From positions 1 through 22,948 of the forward strand of contig JAISCU010000094.1 of assembly GCA_031265345.1 (NCBI GenBank): a stretch of DNA of 22,948 nt. The letters are read 5' to 3'. Below the pieces are notes generated by a model. That model was given only the letters and a program-made list of their open reading frames with translations. It searched no databases and was not told the origin of the DNA. The position numbers and the translations under genes are program-made. This DNA comes from Bifidobacteriaceae bacterium. GTDB lineage: Bacteria; Actinomycetota; Actinomycetes; Actinomycetales; WQXJ01. Of this stretch, positions 16,184 through 22,948 are shown one piece after another (position 1 is the first letter of the stretch; each line of letters starts with the position of its first letter).

Positions 16184-16921
16184 CTAATCGGCGCGGGCGC
16201 GGATGCGGTGGCGACCGGGCGGGGCAACCCGGCGAGGACGCACCTGCTCGCGCCGGTGCGGCGGACCCGCCCGCCGCGCAGACCCCGCCTGGGCGGCGCG
16301 CCTCAGAGCCGGACCGTGCGCCGAAGCGAAGAACGGCCGCAGGCCACGCCCGCGCAACAGTCGCCACACCAGGTTGAACAGGGCCAAGGCGCCGCCGATG
16401 CAACTGGCGATGGCCGTGCCGGGCTCAGCGACATGGATTCCCCAAACGATCCACACGGCCGAGTTCGTCGCCCCGAGAAGCAGCCCCAAGACCGGCACGC
16501 CGGTCACCTGGACGGAACGCACCAGCTGGACGCCTTGGGCTGTTATCGCGGTGGCACCCGGCACGGCGCCCAGCACCCCGAACGCGACGGCGCCCCAGAA
16601 GTGATCGACGCACGCCATGGCCGCGCCAATGGCCAGGCCAGGCGCGACGCGCCCCGACAGCGACAGGCCGCTGATCCGGTGCAGCCGGTAGAGCACCGCG
16701 AAGGCCGCCACGCTAGCGGTCAGATTGGGCACGATCTGGTTCACGAGCCCCAACTGGACGCCGTGCGAAGCCCAACCGAGGGCGGAGCCCAGGGTCAAGG
16801 TCCATGCGGCAGCGGACACCCCGCTGTAGTCGCGCGAGCGGATCAACCGGGCCGCCTGCGGCAGACCGGCGGCCGCCGCCGTCAACGCGCCAAGCCAGCC
16901 CAGAACAAGACCGAACGTCAT
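16184..16921 (-). CDS. PQ-loop (SWEET/SemiSWEET-like) membrane transporter
   Basis: This is a 245-residue membrane protein with two three-helix PQ-loop repeats. Repeat one carries GLPQAARLIRSRDYSGVSAAAW (19-40), a textbook PQ-loop with the Pro-Gln pair at 21-22. Repeat two has GAVPGATAITAQGVQLVRSV (118-137), where Gln is replaced by Gly, then VTGVPVLGLLLGATNSAVWIVWG. ATG 16921 follows AGGAAA. The frame is open upstream, but those residues are not membrane-like. The C-terminal ~50 residues are Arg/Ala/Gly-rich and probably a non-conserved extension. Relatives move sugars or amino acids; the substrate here is unknown. The gene is alone and convergent with tgt. Confidence 0.82.
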   Translation of the reverse strand: MTFGLVLGWLGALTAAAAGLPQAARLIRSRDYSGVSAAAWTLTLGSALGWASHGVQLGLVNQIVPNLTASVAAFAVLYRLHRISGLSLSGRVAPGLAIGAAMACVDHFWGAVAFGVLGAVPGATAITAQGVQLVRSVQVTGVPVLGLLLGATNSAVWIVWGIHVAEPGTAIASCIGGALALFNLVWRLLRGRGLRPFFASAHGPALRRAAQAGSARRAGPPHRREQVRPRRVAPPGRHRIRARAD

Positions 16922-17568
16922 GGGGTTTCCTAGCCAAAGATGTGAATGTTGGGAGAGTGTCACACCGAAGCGACCGAGGCTCGCAGCTTGGGCTGTTGGG
17001 GTCGCGGCACCGGGTGGGTCGAACGCTCGGGGAGCGCCCGCCGGATGACATGCTATGCCCCGGAGCCGGGGTCGCGTCAAGCCGGTTCGGCGCGCCTAAG
17101 CAGGCTTTTACATGATCGTAATCTAGCCCCGTCCTGGCGCTCGTTTGGCCGCGTCCAGCCCCGCACATGATCACGTCTCTGCCCCTGTCGCGGCCCCTCC
17201 TCTACCGGCAGGTCCACGATTCGGTTTCCCACATGGACGATGCCGCCGTCCCAGCCCCGGTCCCGCCTCCGTCTGCGCCCAATCCTGGTCCCGCCCTGGG
17301 CGCCAATGCCTCCGCGCCTCTTCGTCGCCGCGAATCGTTCCCGCACAACTCCGCGTCGCGTTCCATTTCGCCCACCGGCGATCGGCCCCAACGCGCCCAA
17401 CAACGGGGCTCACACCCCGCGACGATTCCGCTCTGACCGGTCGAAGCCCTCCGACTCCCACCTACCAAGAACGGCTGGCACCCGTGCCATCGCGGCCCGG
17501 CAGCGCTAAGTTAATTGGAATCGTCGGTGGATTCTTGCCCCTCGTGCCGACCTGGAAGCTGTGCAGAC
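16922..17568. other. Gap without a recognisable gene
   Basis: About 650 bp between the start of the PQ-loop gene and the anchored protein gene. Open frames on both strands lack ribosome sites and family similarity. One minus-strand variant of the 14-nt motif (GCGGCATCGTCCAT) lies at 17233-17246. The divergent promoters of the two flanking genes should lie here, but I cannot place them with confidence. Confidence 0.5.
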
Positions 17569-18618
17569 ATGACCCTCGGGCCACCTGATCCCCCCGAGCC
17601 GGGTTACCGCCATGGCACACCCGGCCAGCGGACGTTGCCCCGGCAACCGCGCCCGTCCACGCCGCGCCAGCCCGGCGACAACGGTTTCCGACCCGCGATC
17701 CTGGACCAGCTCCACGTTCCACCACCAGAAGCGGTGATGGGTCCCGCGTCGCTCCCTTCCGCGTTCCCCTATCCGTCGGTCGGGGCATCACCCCGGCAAA
17801 GCCAGCCCCCCACCCCGCCGACCCAGCAATCGTTCCTGCAGCCCACCCTTCAACCCGCCTCCCAGCCAACGCCAGAGCCCGCCCGCAAGGCACCGCTGGC
17901 CAAGCGCTGGTGGTTCTGGGCCGTCTCCGTGCCCGCCACGGCGGCAGCGGTCCTCGGGGTGTGGCTGGTCGCCCACTCGGACGGCGGCCAAGCCGAGGTG
18001 GCGGCGGGACTGACGGCGGCGGCATCGGACATCAAAGTCGAGGCGGATCAGGGAACACGACCCGACGGTGCCAACGTCGAAGCGGCCGGGCGCGACAACG
18101 CTGCCGCGCTCAAAGCCAGCCTGGCGCCGGGCAGCTACACGGTCGGCGTGGAGATCCAGCCCGGCCACTACGTCATCACCGCCAACACCGACGACACGGG
18201 CAACCTGCGGATCGAATCGCCCAACCACCCGCTGAAATGCAACGAACTGTTGGGTGAGGGCGAGTTCGGCATCGGCGCGACCTCCTACACCACCGACCTC
18301 GAATTGGGGGACCTGGTGTATTGGCAGGGGGTCTCGGCCCTGATCCTGACCCCCGCGGCGACCGACCCGGCCACCCGCCTCACGCCTGGCAACTGGATGG
18401 TCGGCGTGGACATCCCCGCGGGCGACTACCTCGCCACGCCCAGCGGCGAATGGTCCGGCAACCTGCGGGTGTACTCTTCCGGCGGCGACGCGATCGTGAA
18501 CGAGGTCGTGGAGGGCGGTTCCGCCCAGCCCAACCCCGCGCCCCTCCCGGTCACCTTGACCGAGGGCGACAGGGTGGACGTCTCGGGCGTGGCCTGGTTC
18601 ACGTTCGAGCCCGCCTGA
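17569..18618 (+). CDS. Single-pass anchored protein with two extracellular beta repeats
   Basis: This is a 349-residue type II membrane protein. Residues 1-110 are Pro/Gln-rich and presumably cytoplasmic. The Arg/Lys-flanked helix KRWWFWAVSVPATAAAVLGVWLVAH (about 112-136) anchors it. The outside part holds two tandem ~75-residue repeats (185-262 and 271-349). Each begins with L-x-PG-x(2)-x-VGV-x-I-x-(A/P)G-x-Y and ends with a D-x-V-x(2)-x-GV pattern (GVEIQPGHY and GVDIPAGDY). Such repeats are widespread in actinobacterial surface proteins of unknown role. ATG 17569 was chosen as the first good start; the GGAAG upstream is only a moderate ribosome site. Only one Cys (224) is present in the exported part. 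Confidence 0.82.
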   Translation: MTLGPPDPPEPGYRHGTPGQRTLPRQPRPSTPRQPGDNGFRPAILDQLHVPPPEAVMGPASLPSAFPYPSVGASPRQSQPPTPPTQQSFLQPTLQPASQPTPEPARKAPLAKRWWFWAVSVPATAAAVLGVWLVAHSDGGQAEVAAGLTAAASDIKVEADQGTRPDGANVEAAGRDNAAALKASLAPGSYTVGVEIQPGHYVITANTDDTGNLRIESPNHPLKCNELLGEGEFGIGATSYTTDLELGDLVYWQGVSALILTPAATDPATRLTPGNWMVGVDIPAGDYLATPSGEWSGNLRVYSSGGDAIVNEVVEGGSAQPNPAPLPVTLTEGDRVDVSGVAWFTFEPA

Positions 18619-18732
18619 CGCGCTTGGGCGTCGCTTTGGGGGGAATGGGTTTTCGTTTGACTCTGGCGCCGTCGCACGATGCCGCTTGGTCGCCTCCGCC
18701 TGGTCCGTTGGGTCCGGGCTCGGCTTGGTTGG

Positions 18733-18748
18733 GCGGCATCGGGTAATG
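18733..18748 (+). promoter_or_regulatory. Motif variant with a -10-like end, upstream of tRNA-Ser
   Basis: GCGGCATCGGGTAATGT combines the dispersed motif with TAATGT (18743-18748), which fits a -10 box 57 bp before the tRNA. The -35 is not clear (TTGGTT at 18727-18732 would leave a spacer too short for normal use). This copy suggests, but does not prove, that the motif is promoter-related. Confidence 0.4.
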
Positions 18749-18804
18749 TATGGCGGGCGAACATCCGGTGGGCGCGCGTTGGTCGCGTCGCCGGGTGGCC
18801 GTCT

Positions 18805-18889
18805 GGAGGTGTCGCCTAGTGGCCTATGGCGCACGCTTGGAAAGCGTGTTGGGTGCAAGCCCTCGGGGGTTCGAATCCCCCCACCTCCG
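18805..18889 (+). tRNA. tRNA-Ser (anticodon GGA)
   Basis: This 85-nt class II tRNA decodes UCC/UCU. The acceptor stem GGAGGTG pairs with CACCTCC, with discriminator G at 18889. The anticodon stem CACGC/GCGTG holds loop TTGGAAA, giving anticodon GGA. The variable arm GGGT-GCAA-GCCC is long, as in serine tRNAs, and the T arm is GGGGG-TTCGAAT-CCCCC. CCA is not encoded. It stands alone, followed by a decayed toxin gene on the other strand. Confidence 0.96.
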
Positions 18890-18992
18890 CTCGTTTTAGG
18901 GCTTGACCTGCCATGATTGCGGTCTGGGCGCCCGGTTCGCGATGCTGGGGAGGGGCACCGGCAGATGGTCGGGACTTCGGCGCCCATCAGAG

Positions 18993-19194
18993 CTACCAGA
19001 TTCGCACCAGCCCTTCGACGGCATCGAACTGCGGATCTATGCTGACCAGCGGAGCCTGCTCCGCCAGTCCTCCAGCAGCGGCCCGGCCTCTGGCAGTTTG
19101 CCCTTCGCGTGCTTGATCCCCATCCCCCAAAGGCTGGCGCCCGAGACCAGACGCTCATTGGCGCGGAGGCGGATGGCTCTGGACGCCGCCTCAT
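18993..19194 (-). pseudogene. Decayed VapC (PIN) toxin
   Basis: On the minus strand one frame reads RANERLVSGASLWGMGIKHA, then KGKLPEAGPLLEDW, the middle of a VapC of the SAASLWEIAIKHALGKLPLPG type. A second frame then gives APLVSIDPQFDAVEGLVRIW before a TAG at 18995, which looks like the C-terminus. The N-terminal strand with the first catalytic Asp and the segment between the two parts are missing, and the frame changes between them. Not functional. It immediately follows the VOC gene, whose TGA overlaps an ATG as ATGA, the arrangement expected between an antitoxin and this toxin. Confidence 0.7.
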
Positions 19195-19724
19195 TCCAGG
19201 CCCCAGGCGGTCAAATCATCCGCATCAACGGGATACGTTGCCTCCTCGGACACGTTTCCTGGCCAAAAGCCCAGTTCGACCTCGTCTTGGCTGGTGGGCA
19301 CCGACTCCGCGATGGGATTGCCCCGCAGGGGGACGACGGGGCTGACCAACTGGACCAGGTTGCCGCAGGTGTCATCAAGCACGGCGGTCATGACCGGCCC
19401 CATCGCCAGCGGTGGCTGAGTGAGGCGCACGCCACGGGCAGACAGGTCCCGGCAAGCGGCCTCGACATCATCGACCTCGAACTGGGCGGCCGGGATGCCA
19501 TCCGCGACCAGAGCCTCTTGGTACGCGCGTGCGGCCGGGTGCTGGTTCGGTTCCAGCAGCAACTCGGTTCCGTCAGGTTCGTCCGGGCCGACCACCGTGA
19601 GCCAGCGGAACTCTCCGAGGGGCTGATCGGCCTTGAGCATGAATCCGAGCGTGCCGGTGTAGAACGCCAAGGCCTTGGCCTGGTCGTCCACGAAGATCGA
19701 AGTCACACGAATACGGATGGACAT
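19191..19724 (-). CDS. VOC-fold (glyoxalase/bleomycin-resistance-like) protein with an added tail
   Basis: This 177-residue protein is a VOC domain over residues 1-128: RIRVTSIFVDDQAKALAFYTGTLGF (4-28), the metal-region strand GTELLLEPN (52-60), FEVDDVEAACRDLSARGV (82-99) and DDTCGNLVQLVSP (117-129). The reaction is unknown; the normal first-position His is not seen at the start (VTSI), so metal binding may differ. AGAAAGGAATC lies before the ATG, and the ArsR gene ends 21 bp upstream, an ArsR/VOC operon type common in Actinobacteria. Residues 130-177, ending ELGFWPGNVSEEATYPVDAD and then DLTAWGLE, are not part of a VOC fold. Because the stop overlaps the relic VapC start region, this tail may derive from an antitoxin C-terminus. 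Confidence 0.85.
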   Translation of the reverse strand: MSIRIRVTSIFVDDQAKALAFYTGTLGFMLKADQPLGEFRWLTVVGPDEPDGTELLLEPNQHPAARAYQEALVADGIPAAQFEVDDVEAACRDLSARGVRLTQPPLAMGPVMTAVLDDTCGNLVQLVSPVVPLRGNPIAESVPTSQDEVELGFWPGNVSEEATYPVDADDLTAWGLE

Positions 19725-19745
19725 GAGGGATTCCTTTCTGTCGGT

Positions 19746-20015
19746 TCATTCGACCGGCCAGCGCTCCGCGATCTGTCTCAGCGGCGCTGCGTCGAGGCTG
19801 TGGATTCGGGTACGGCCGTCGCGGTGGGAACGAACCAAGCCCGCATCCTCGAGGATCGCCAAGTGTTGCGAGATCGCTTGCCGGGTCGAGGAGATTTGGT
19901 GGCGCATGGCCAGACGGCCGCACAATTCGAACAGGGTCTGACCGTCCCGATGGGCGAGCTCGTCCAGGATGATCCGACGCGTCGGATCGGCCAGCGCCTT
20001 ATAGATATCGCCCAC
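19746..20015 (-). CDS. ArsR-family winged-helix regulator
   Basis: This is an 89-residue dimeric repressor-type regulator with the pattern MGDIYKALADPTRRIILDEL (1-20), TLFELCGRL (27-35), the recognition helix TRQAISQHLAILEDAGLV (44-61) and the wing HRDGRTRIHSLDAAPL (64-79). It lacks the CxC metal-binding pair of arsenic sensors; Cys32 is the only cysteine, so it belongs to the metal-independent subgroup often paired with VOC or SRPBCC proteins. GTG 20015 sits 6 nt behind a TATGAT box, so it is probably the first base of a leaderless message. A palindrome inside the promoter spacer suggests autoregulation of the ArsR/VOC operon. Confidence 0.9.
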   Translation of the reverse strand: MGDIYKALADPTRRIILDELAHRDGQTLFELCGRLAMRHQISSTRQAISQHLAILEDAGLVRSHRDGRTRIHSLDAAPLRQIAERWPVE

Positions 20016-20051
20016 CAGGCAATCATATGCAAGCGTTCACTTGCCTATCAA
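20015..20051 (-). promoter_or_regulatory. Promoter and operator of the ArsR/VOC operon
   Basis: Read on the minus strand: TTGATA (20051-20046), an 18-bp spacer, TATGAT (20027-20022), 6 nt, GTG 20015. The spacer contains the inverted repeat GCAAG-TGAACG-CTTGC (20044-20029), well placed for a repressor to block polymerase. Confidence 0.72.
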
Positions 20052-20127
20052 CCCCTGCCCTCGCGTCGCGCCGCCGCCGGAACGGGGGCCTGACCGCTGT
20101 TCCGCCGCAGCCGCGCGCCTGCCAGTT

Positions 20128-20316
20128 GTCCACAATTCACTGGAACTCGGCCCGGCCGCCAGTTGAAGCCAGTTGTGGACACGGACGGAAAGGGACGCCG
20201 ACGCCGCCGACCCTGGGACCTGCGCAAACGCTGCTGGCCGACCGGGCGGCATCGGGCACCGGTGTCCACAAACGGCGGCAACTCGGCCCGGCGGCGAATT
20301 GAAGCCAGTTATGGAC
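20128..20316. repeat. Palindromic repeat family C (two units)
   Basis: The units are 20128-20180 and 20264-20316, each 53 bp. The left arm begins GTCCACAA and passes through AACTCGGCCCGGC. The right arm returns through AATTGAAGCCAGTT or AGTTGAAGCCAGTT to GTGGAC or ATGGAC. The arms are inverted copies with a short GC-rich centre. A motif variant (GCGGCATCGGGCAC, 20246-20259) lies between the units. The sequence is unrelated to families A and B. The gap 20052-20491 holds no gene. Confidence 0.75.
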
Positions 20317-20491
20317 ACGCGCGGCCCATCCTTGACGGCCAACACCCGAGCCGCCGCCGCAACGGGGGCGCCCGATTCCACCACGAGGCTCAGGGCCATG
20401 ATCCCGACCCGTGCTCAGATGGCCCGGGCCAGCCGACGCGGCGGCAGCGGACCAGCCTGCGGCCTGCCAACCCACGGAGAGGCGAAGACGA

Positions 20492-22666
20492 CTACGGGGA
20501 GGGGGCCGACCGAGCGGCATCGGCCAAGGTGTGAGACCTGACATCCGGCCGGGCCTCGCGGCGAGCGCCGTCCGAACGCGCGGGCTCCCGGCGCCGGGCT
20601 CCGCGACGGGAGAGGTCAGCCGCGCCGTGACCAGCGGTCGGCCAAACCCCCTGGTCCAAGCCACGGCCACGGCCACCAACAGCGACCACGTAGAGGCTGT
20701 ACGCCATCAGCAACGGCACCGTCACCACGTACGGCAGCGCGTAGCGGAGGTTGCCGTTGACCGGCGAGGCCAAGCAGACCAGGAAGACCAACGCGGCCGG
20801 CACGTAGGGGAGCCAGGAACGCCACCGCCCGCGCCGGATGGCCAGCGCGCAGCCGATCGCCAGGAGCCAGGTGTATAGGGCCGGGTTGTACACCAGCCCC
20901 ACGATGGGCAAGGCCACGGTCCATTTCACGGCCGCGACCACCCCGGTGCGGGCGGAGGCGAGCGCGTCCGGGTAATGGGGGTCGAAGTCGGCCTGGGGCT
21001 GCGACAACTCCGCCTTCATGCCGTCCCAGTAGTCGGGGTCGGAATGCATGTTGTCGGGGTACTGGATCGGCGGCGTGCTGGTCTTGGGCAGCGGATGGAA
21101 ATAGCCGATCGTGTTGGCGGCCGTCGCCTCCACGTAGGTGGCCGGGTGACGCAGGAACATAGCCCACCAGACGCCGACGTAGTCCTTCAATCCGTCACCG
21201 GAGAAGGAGCTGAAGCGGTTCTTGACCGGATCGGACAGGTTGGGCCGGTACTCGTCCGCCAGCTCGTCCACGGAACGGCCGTCCTTCAGCAGCGATTGCA
21301 GCGTGGCCCGCTCGGCCGCCGTCACATCCTCCGGATGGACCTTCAGGTAGCGCGCGGTCTGCTGCAGCGGCACGCTCAGGGCCTCCGCGTTGGAGTACTT
21401 GGTCACGCCCAGCGCGGGGAAGACCGCCACGTTGACCACCACCAGGCCCGCGGCCACCGCTCCCGCCGCGACCAGCACCCGCAGCCGCCGCGCCGAGAGC
21501 ACCAACGCCAGGCAGACCGCGCAGGCCGCCACGATCACGATCCCGTCGTTCCGGAACCCCGCCGCGCCCACCGCCCCGGCCACGAACAAGGCCAGCGCCT
21601 TGCCGTCCATGGACCGCCGGACGGCCGCCGCGACCAGCACGTTGACCAGCACCAGCACGCTCAACGTGTACGGGAAGTCCTTGAACACCACGGTCGCGCC
21701 GACCGGGAAGACCGGGCTCAGGGCGAAGAACGCCAGGGTCAGCCCGTACGCGGCCATCACCAGCCGGCGCCGCCCGCTCACCGCCGCGGTGGTCAGCCTG
21801 AGGACCCGCGCACAGGTCAGCGCGAAGACCAGGCACCCGAGCACGGCCTGGACCAGCGTGTAGCAGAACAGCGCCCCGTTGACGCCCACAACCTTGCCGA
21901 TCGAGAACAGCCCGCCCATCAGGGTGGTCGCCAGGTACGGGTGGTGGGTGGTGCGCGGCAAGTAGCCGTAGAACTCGTTCAGCTGCCTGAACCCGTCGAA
22001 CGCGTAGGTGCCGGGGAAGAACACCACCAGGTACGGCACCCACGCGACCGCGATCACGACCGCCGCGGTGGCGAACGGGCGCGCGATCACCAGGCTCCCC
22101 ACCCGGGTCGCCGCCCGGCCCAGGGTTGTGCGGCGGGGCTGGGGCGGCGGCATCGTCGGCTTGGTGTCGGGTTTGGTCCGCGCCCGGCCGCCGGTCGTGA
22201 GCCGGTCGGTGACTTGGACGATGCCGCTCACCACTGCGTAGTAGACCGCCAGGAGTCCCAGGGCGGCGGCGGGCGTCAGGCCGGCCCACGGCTGGGGGCT
22301 GCCGCAAGTGGTCCACAGGCAGGCGTCGCGGTGGTGCTGGAAGCTCAGGCCGGTGATGGTCGTGACGGTTGCGATTGTGGCCAGGATCGCGGCTGTCAGC
22401 ATGAACGGCCTGGTCAGGACACTGCGCCGGTACCACCATGTTGCCGCAGCAGCCACCGCGGCCGCGACGGCCAGGGCCGGTCCCAGGCTGAGACGATCCA
22501 ACAGGCCCGTCGCGGCGGCACCCGGCTTGGTGATCCCTGGGTTGTCGAACAGGACCAGGGCATAGGCGGTGGCGAGGCCCATGAGGATCGCGGTGGCGGC
22601 GGCCGCGGCGCGGTGGCGGTTCGCCCAGGCTTGGCGCGCGCGCGTTGGCGCTTCCGCTAGGAGCAT
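20492..22666 (-). CDS. DUF6020-type multi-pass membrane protein
   Basis: This large membrane protein of 724 residues has about twelve or more hydrophobic segments. Family-like signatures are WVPYLVVFFPGTYAFDGFRQ (209-228) with an acidic residue after the first long helix pair, TTHHPYLATTLMGG (239-252), FKDFPYTLSVLVLVNVL (328-344), GFRNDGIVIV (370-379) and LQQTARY (434-440). A soluble domain (~440-580) precedes the last helices. The layout resembles GT-C-type envelope glycosyltransferases, but the donor and acceptor are unknown. ATG 22666 was chosen because GGGGGA precedes it and hydrophobic sequence begins soon after. The C-terminal ~60 residues are Arg/Ala-rich. A proline-rich loop (165-180) follows an exact copy of the GCGGCATCGTCCAA motif, read here as SGIVQ. 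Confidence 0.8.
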   Translation of the reverse strand: MLLAEAPTRARQAWANRHRAAAAATAILMGLATAYALVLFDNPGITKPGAAATGLLDRLSLGPALAVAAAVAAAATWWYRRSVLTRPFMLTAAILATIATVTTITGLSFQHHRDACLWTTCGSPQPWAGLTPAAALGLLAVYYAVVSGIVQVTDRLTTGGRARTKPDTKPTMPPPQPRRTTLGRAATRVGSLVIARPFATAAVVIAVAWVPYLVVFFPGTYAFDGFRQLNEFYGYLPRTTHHPYLATTLMGGLFSIGKVVGVNGALFCYTLVQAVLGCLVFALTCARVLRLTTAAVSGRRRLVMAAYGLTLAFFALSPVFPVGATVVFKDFPYTLSVLVLVNVLVAAAVRRSMDGKALALFVAGAVGAAGFRNDGIVIVAACAVCLALVLSARRLRVLVAAGAVAAGLVVVNVAVFPALGVTKYSNAEALSVPLQQTARYLKVHPEDVTAAERATLQSLLKDGRSVDELADEYRPNLSDPVKNRFSSFSGDGLKDYVGVWWAMFLRHPATYVEATAANTIGYFHPLPKTSTPPIQYPDNMHSDPDYWDGMKAELSQPQADFDPHYPDALASARTGVVAAVKWTVALPIVGLVYNPALYTWLLAIGCALAIRRGRWRSWLPYVPAALVFLVCLASPVNGNLRYALPYVVTVPLLMAYSLYVVAVGGRGRGLDQGVWPTAGHGAADLSRRGARRREPARSDGARREARPDVRSHTLADAARSAPSP
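20514..20527 (+). repeat. GCGGCATCGTCCAA motif variant
   Basis: GCGGCATCGGCCAA, one mismatch, opposite in strand to the DUF6020-type gene and within its low-complexity 3' end. Confidence 0.55.
22214..22227 (-). repeat. GCGGCATCGTCCAA motif, exact minus-strand copy in coding sequence
   Basis: This exact copy is read in the sense direction of the DUF6020-type gene as SGIVQ. It lies next to the gene's non-conserved linker. Confidence 0.65.
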
Positions 22667-22948
22667 TGTTCCCCCAATAACTACATCCCGGTGGCTGGCC
22701 AGCGGTTGCGCTGGTCCTCGGTCAGCCCGGCCGGGAAACTCCAGGCTAACGCCATCACTCTGCTCCTGGGTCATCCGCCAGTTCGACCGGCGCTTCCCTG
22801 GACAGGCCCGCCGCCTGCTGCGGGTCTGCCGCTCGGCTGAATCCAACCCCTGAGTCGTCTGGGCGACCCACCGGTCGGCGACGGCGGCACGCGGGCGGGG
22901 CGGGCGGGCTCGGCTGCCATCACGGCGAGGGTCGGCGTGCGCGGCGGG
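22667..22948. other. Upstream region of the DUF6020-type gene, to the window end
   Basis: No gene is supported in these 282 bp. On the minus strand a 24-codon frame beginning MALAWSFPAGLTEDQRNRW and ending with TAG shortly before the DUF6020 start has a weak start context. It could be a leader peptide, but nothing else supports it. The upstream gene, if any, lies beyond the window. Confidence 0.4.

Noticed and set aside
18805..18889. tRNA-Ser as an attachment site of an integrated element.
   Set aside because: I found no second copy of its 3' end and no integrase. The nearby toxin relic alone is not enough.
17788..19194. A 468-codon minus-strand open frame crossing the tRNA and the anchored protein gene.
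   Set aside because: It runs through a confident tRNA gene and antisense to a protein with recognisable repeats. Only its first ~65 codons overlap the VapC relic, and in a different frame.
22690..22767. A 24-codon ORF on the minus strand before the DUF6020-type gene.
   Set aside because: It has a weak start context and no conservation evidence. It is mentioned only in the gap entry as a possible leader.

Overview
The window looks like a piece of a high-GC actinobacterial chromosome. Codon third positions are almost all G or C, GTG and TTG starts are common, several genes look leaderless (a TANNNT -10 box exactly 6 nt before a GTG start), and the gene families (DHA1/DHA2 MFS, CynX-like MFS, HxlR, PIN toxins, DUF6020-type membrane protein, a proline-rich single-pass protein with GVDIPAGDY-type repeats) are typical of Actinobacteria. 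I cannot name the species.

Layout. 1-1211: 3' part of a DHA2 drug exporter. 1196-1453: array of palindromic repeats lying across the stop codons of two convergent genes. 3456-1448 (minus): RBBP9-type serine hydrolase and DHA1 MFS exporter. 3608-4317: intact Phd/VapC-type toxin-antitoxin pair. 4318-4941: mostly non-coding, with a relic of a DHA2 MFS gene. 4942-7112: a less GC-biased island with a secreted acidic pro-protein ending in a cationic hydrophobic domain, a three-helix membrane protein, and a lipoprotein. 7113-8330: no intact gene, but a decayed PIN toxin-antitoxin pair and two repeat units. 8411-12355: HxlR regulator, then an FMN reductase, a DHA1 MFS and a CynX-like MFS, tightly packed. 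12356-12816: hairpin, repeats, and phased TAAA repeats before a Cdc6-like ATPase (12817-13911). 14063-15322: tgt. 15375-15676: a second palindromic repeat family. 16921-16184 (minus): PQ-loop transporter. 17569-18618: anchored surface protein. 18805-18889: tRNA-Ser(GGA). 20015-18993 (minus): ArsR regulator, VOC protein and a decayed VapC. 20128-20316: a third palindromic family. 22666-20492 (minus): DUF6020-type membrane protein.

The strongest functional connection is a candidate HxlR regulon. A TTACC-N3/4-GGTAA dyad lies in front of hxlR (8411), between hxlR and the FMN reductase/MFS/CynX operon (8829), and, about 5 kb away, in front of the hydrolase/MFS operon (3545). The last two sites are near copies over 37 bp, and both are followed by TTGCGG-19-TATNCT promoters in the same orientation relative to their genes. 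This suggests one redox or electrophile-responsive regulator controlling two exporter operons.

The second theme is repeats. Three unrelated families of long palindromes sit in gene-free gaps, two of them at a period of about 93 bp. A 14-nt motif, GCGGCATCGTCCAA, recurs about ten times. A 15-bp minisatellite occurs both inside an MFS gene and in the FMN-reductase leader. Relics of two toxin-antitoxin pairs and an MFS gene show repeated insertion and decay.
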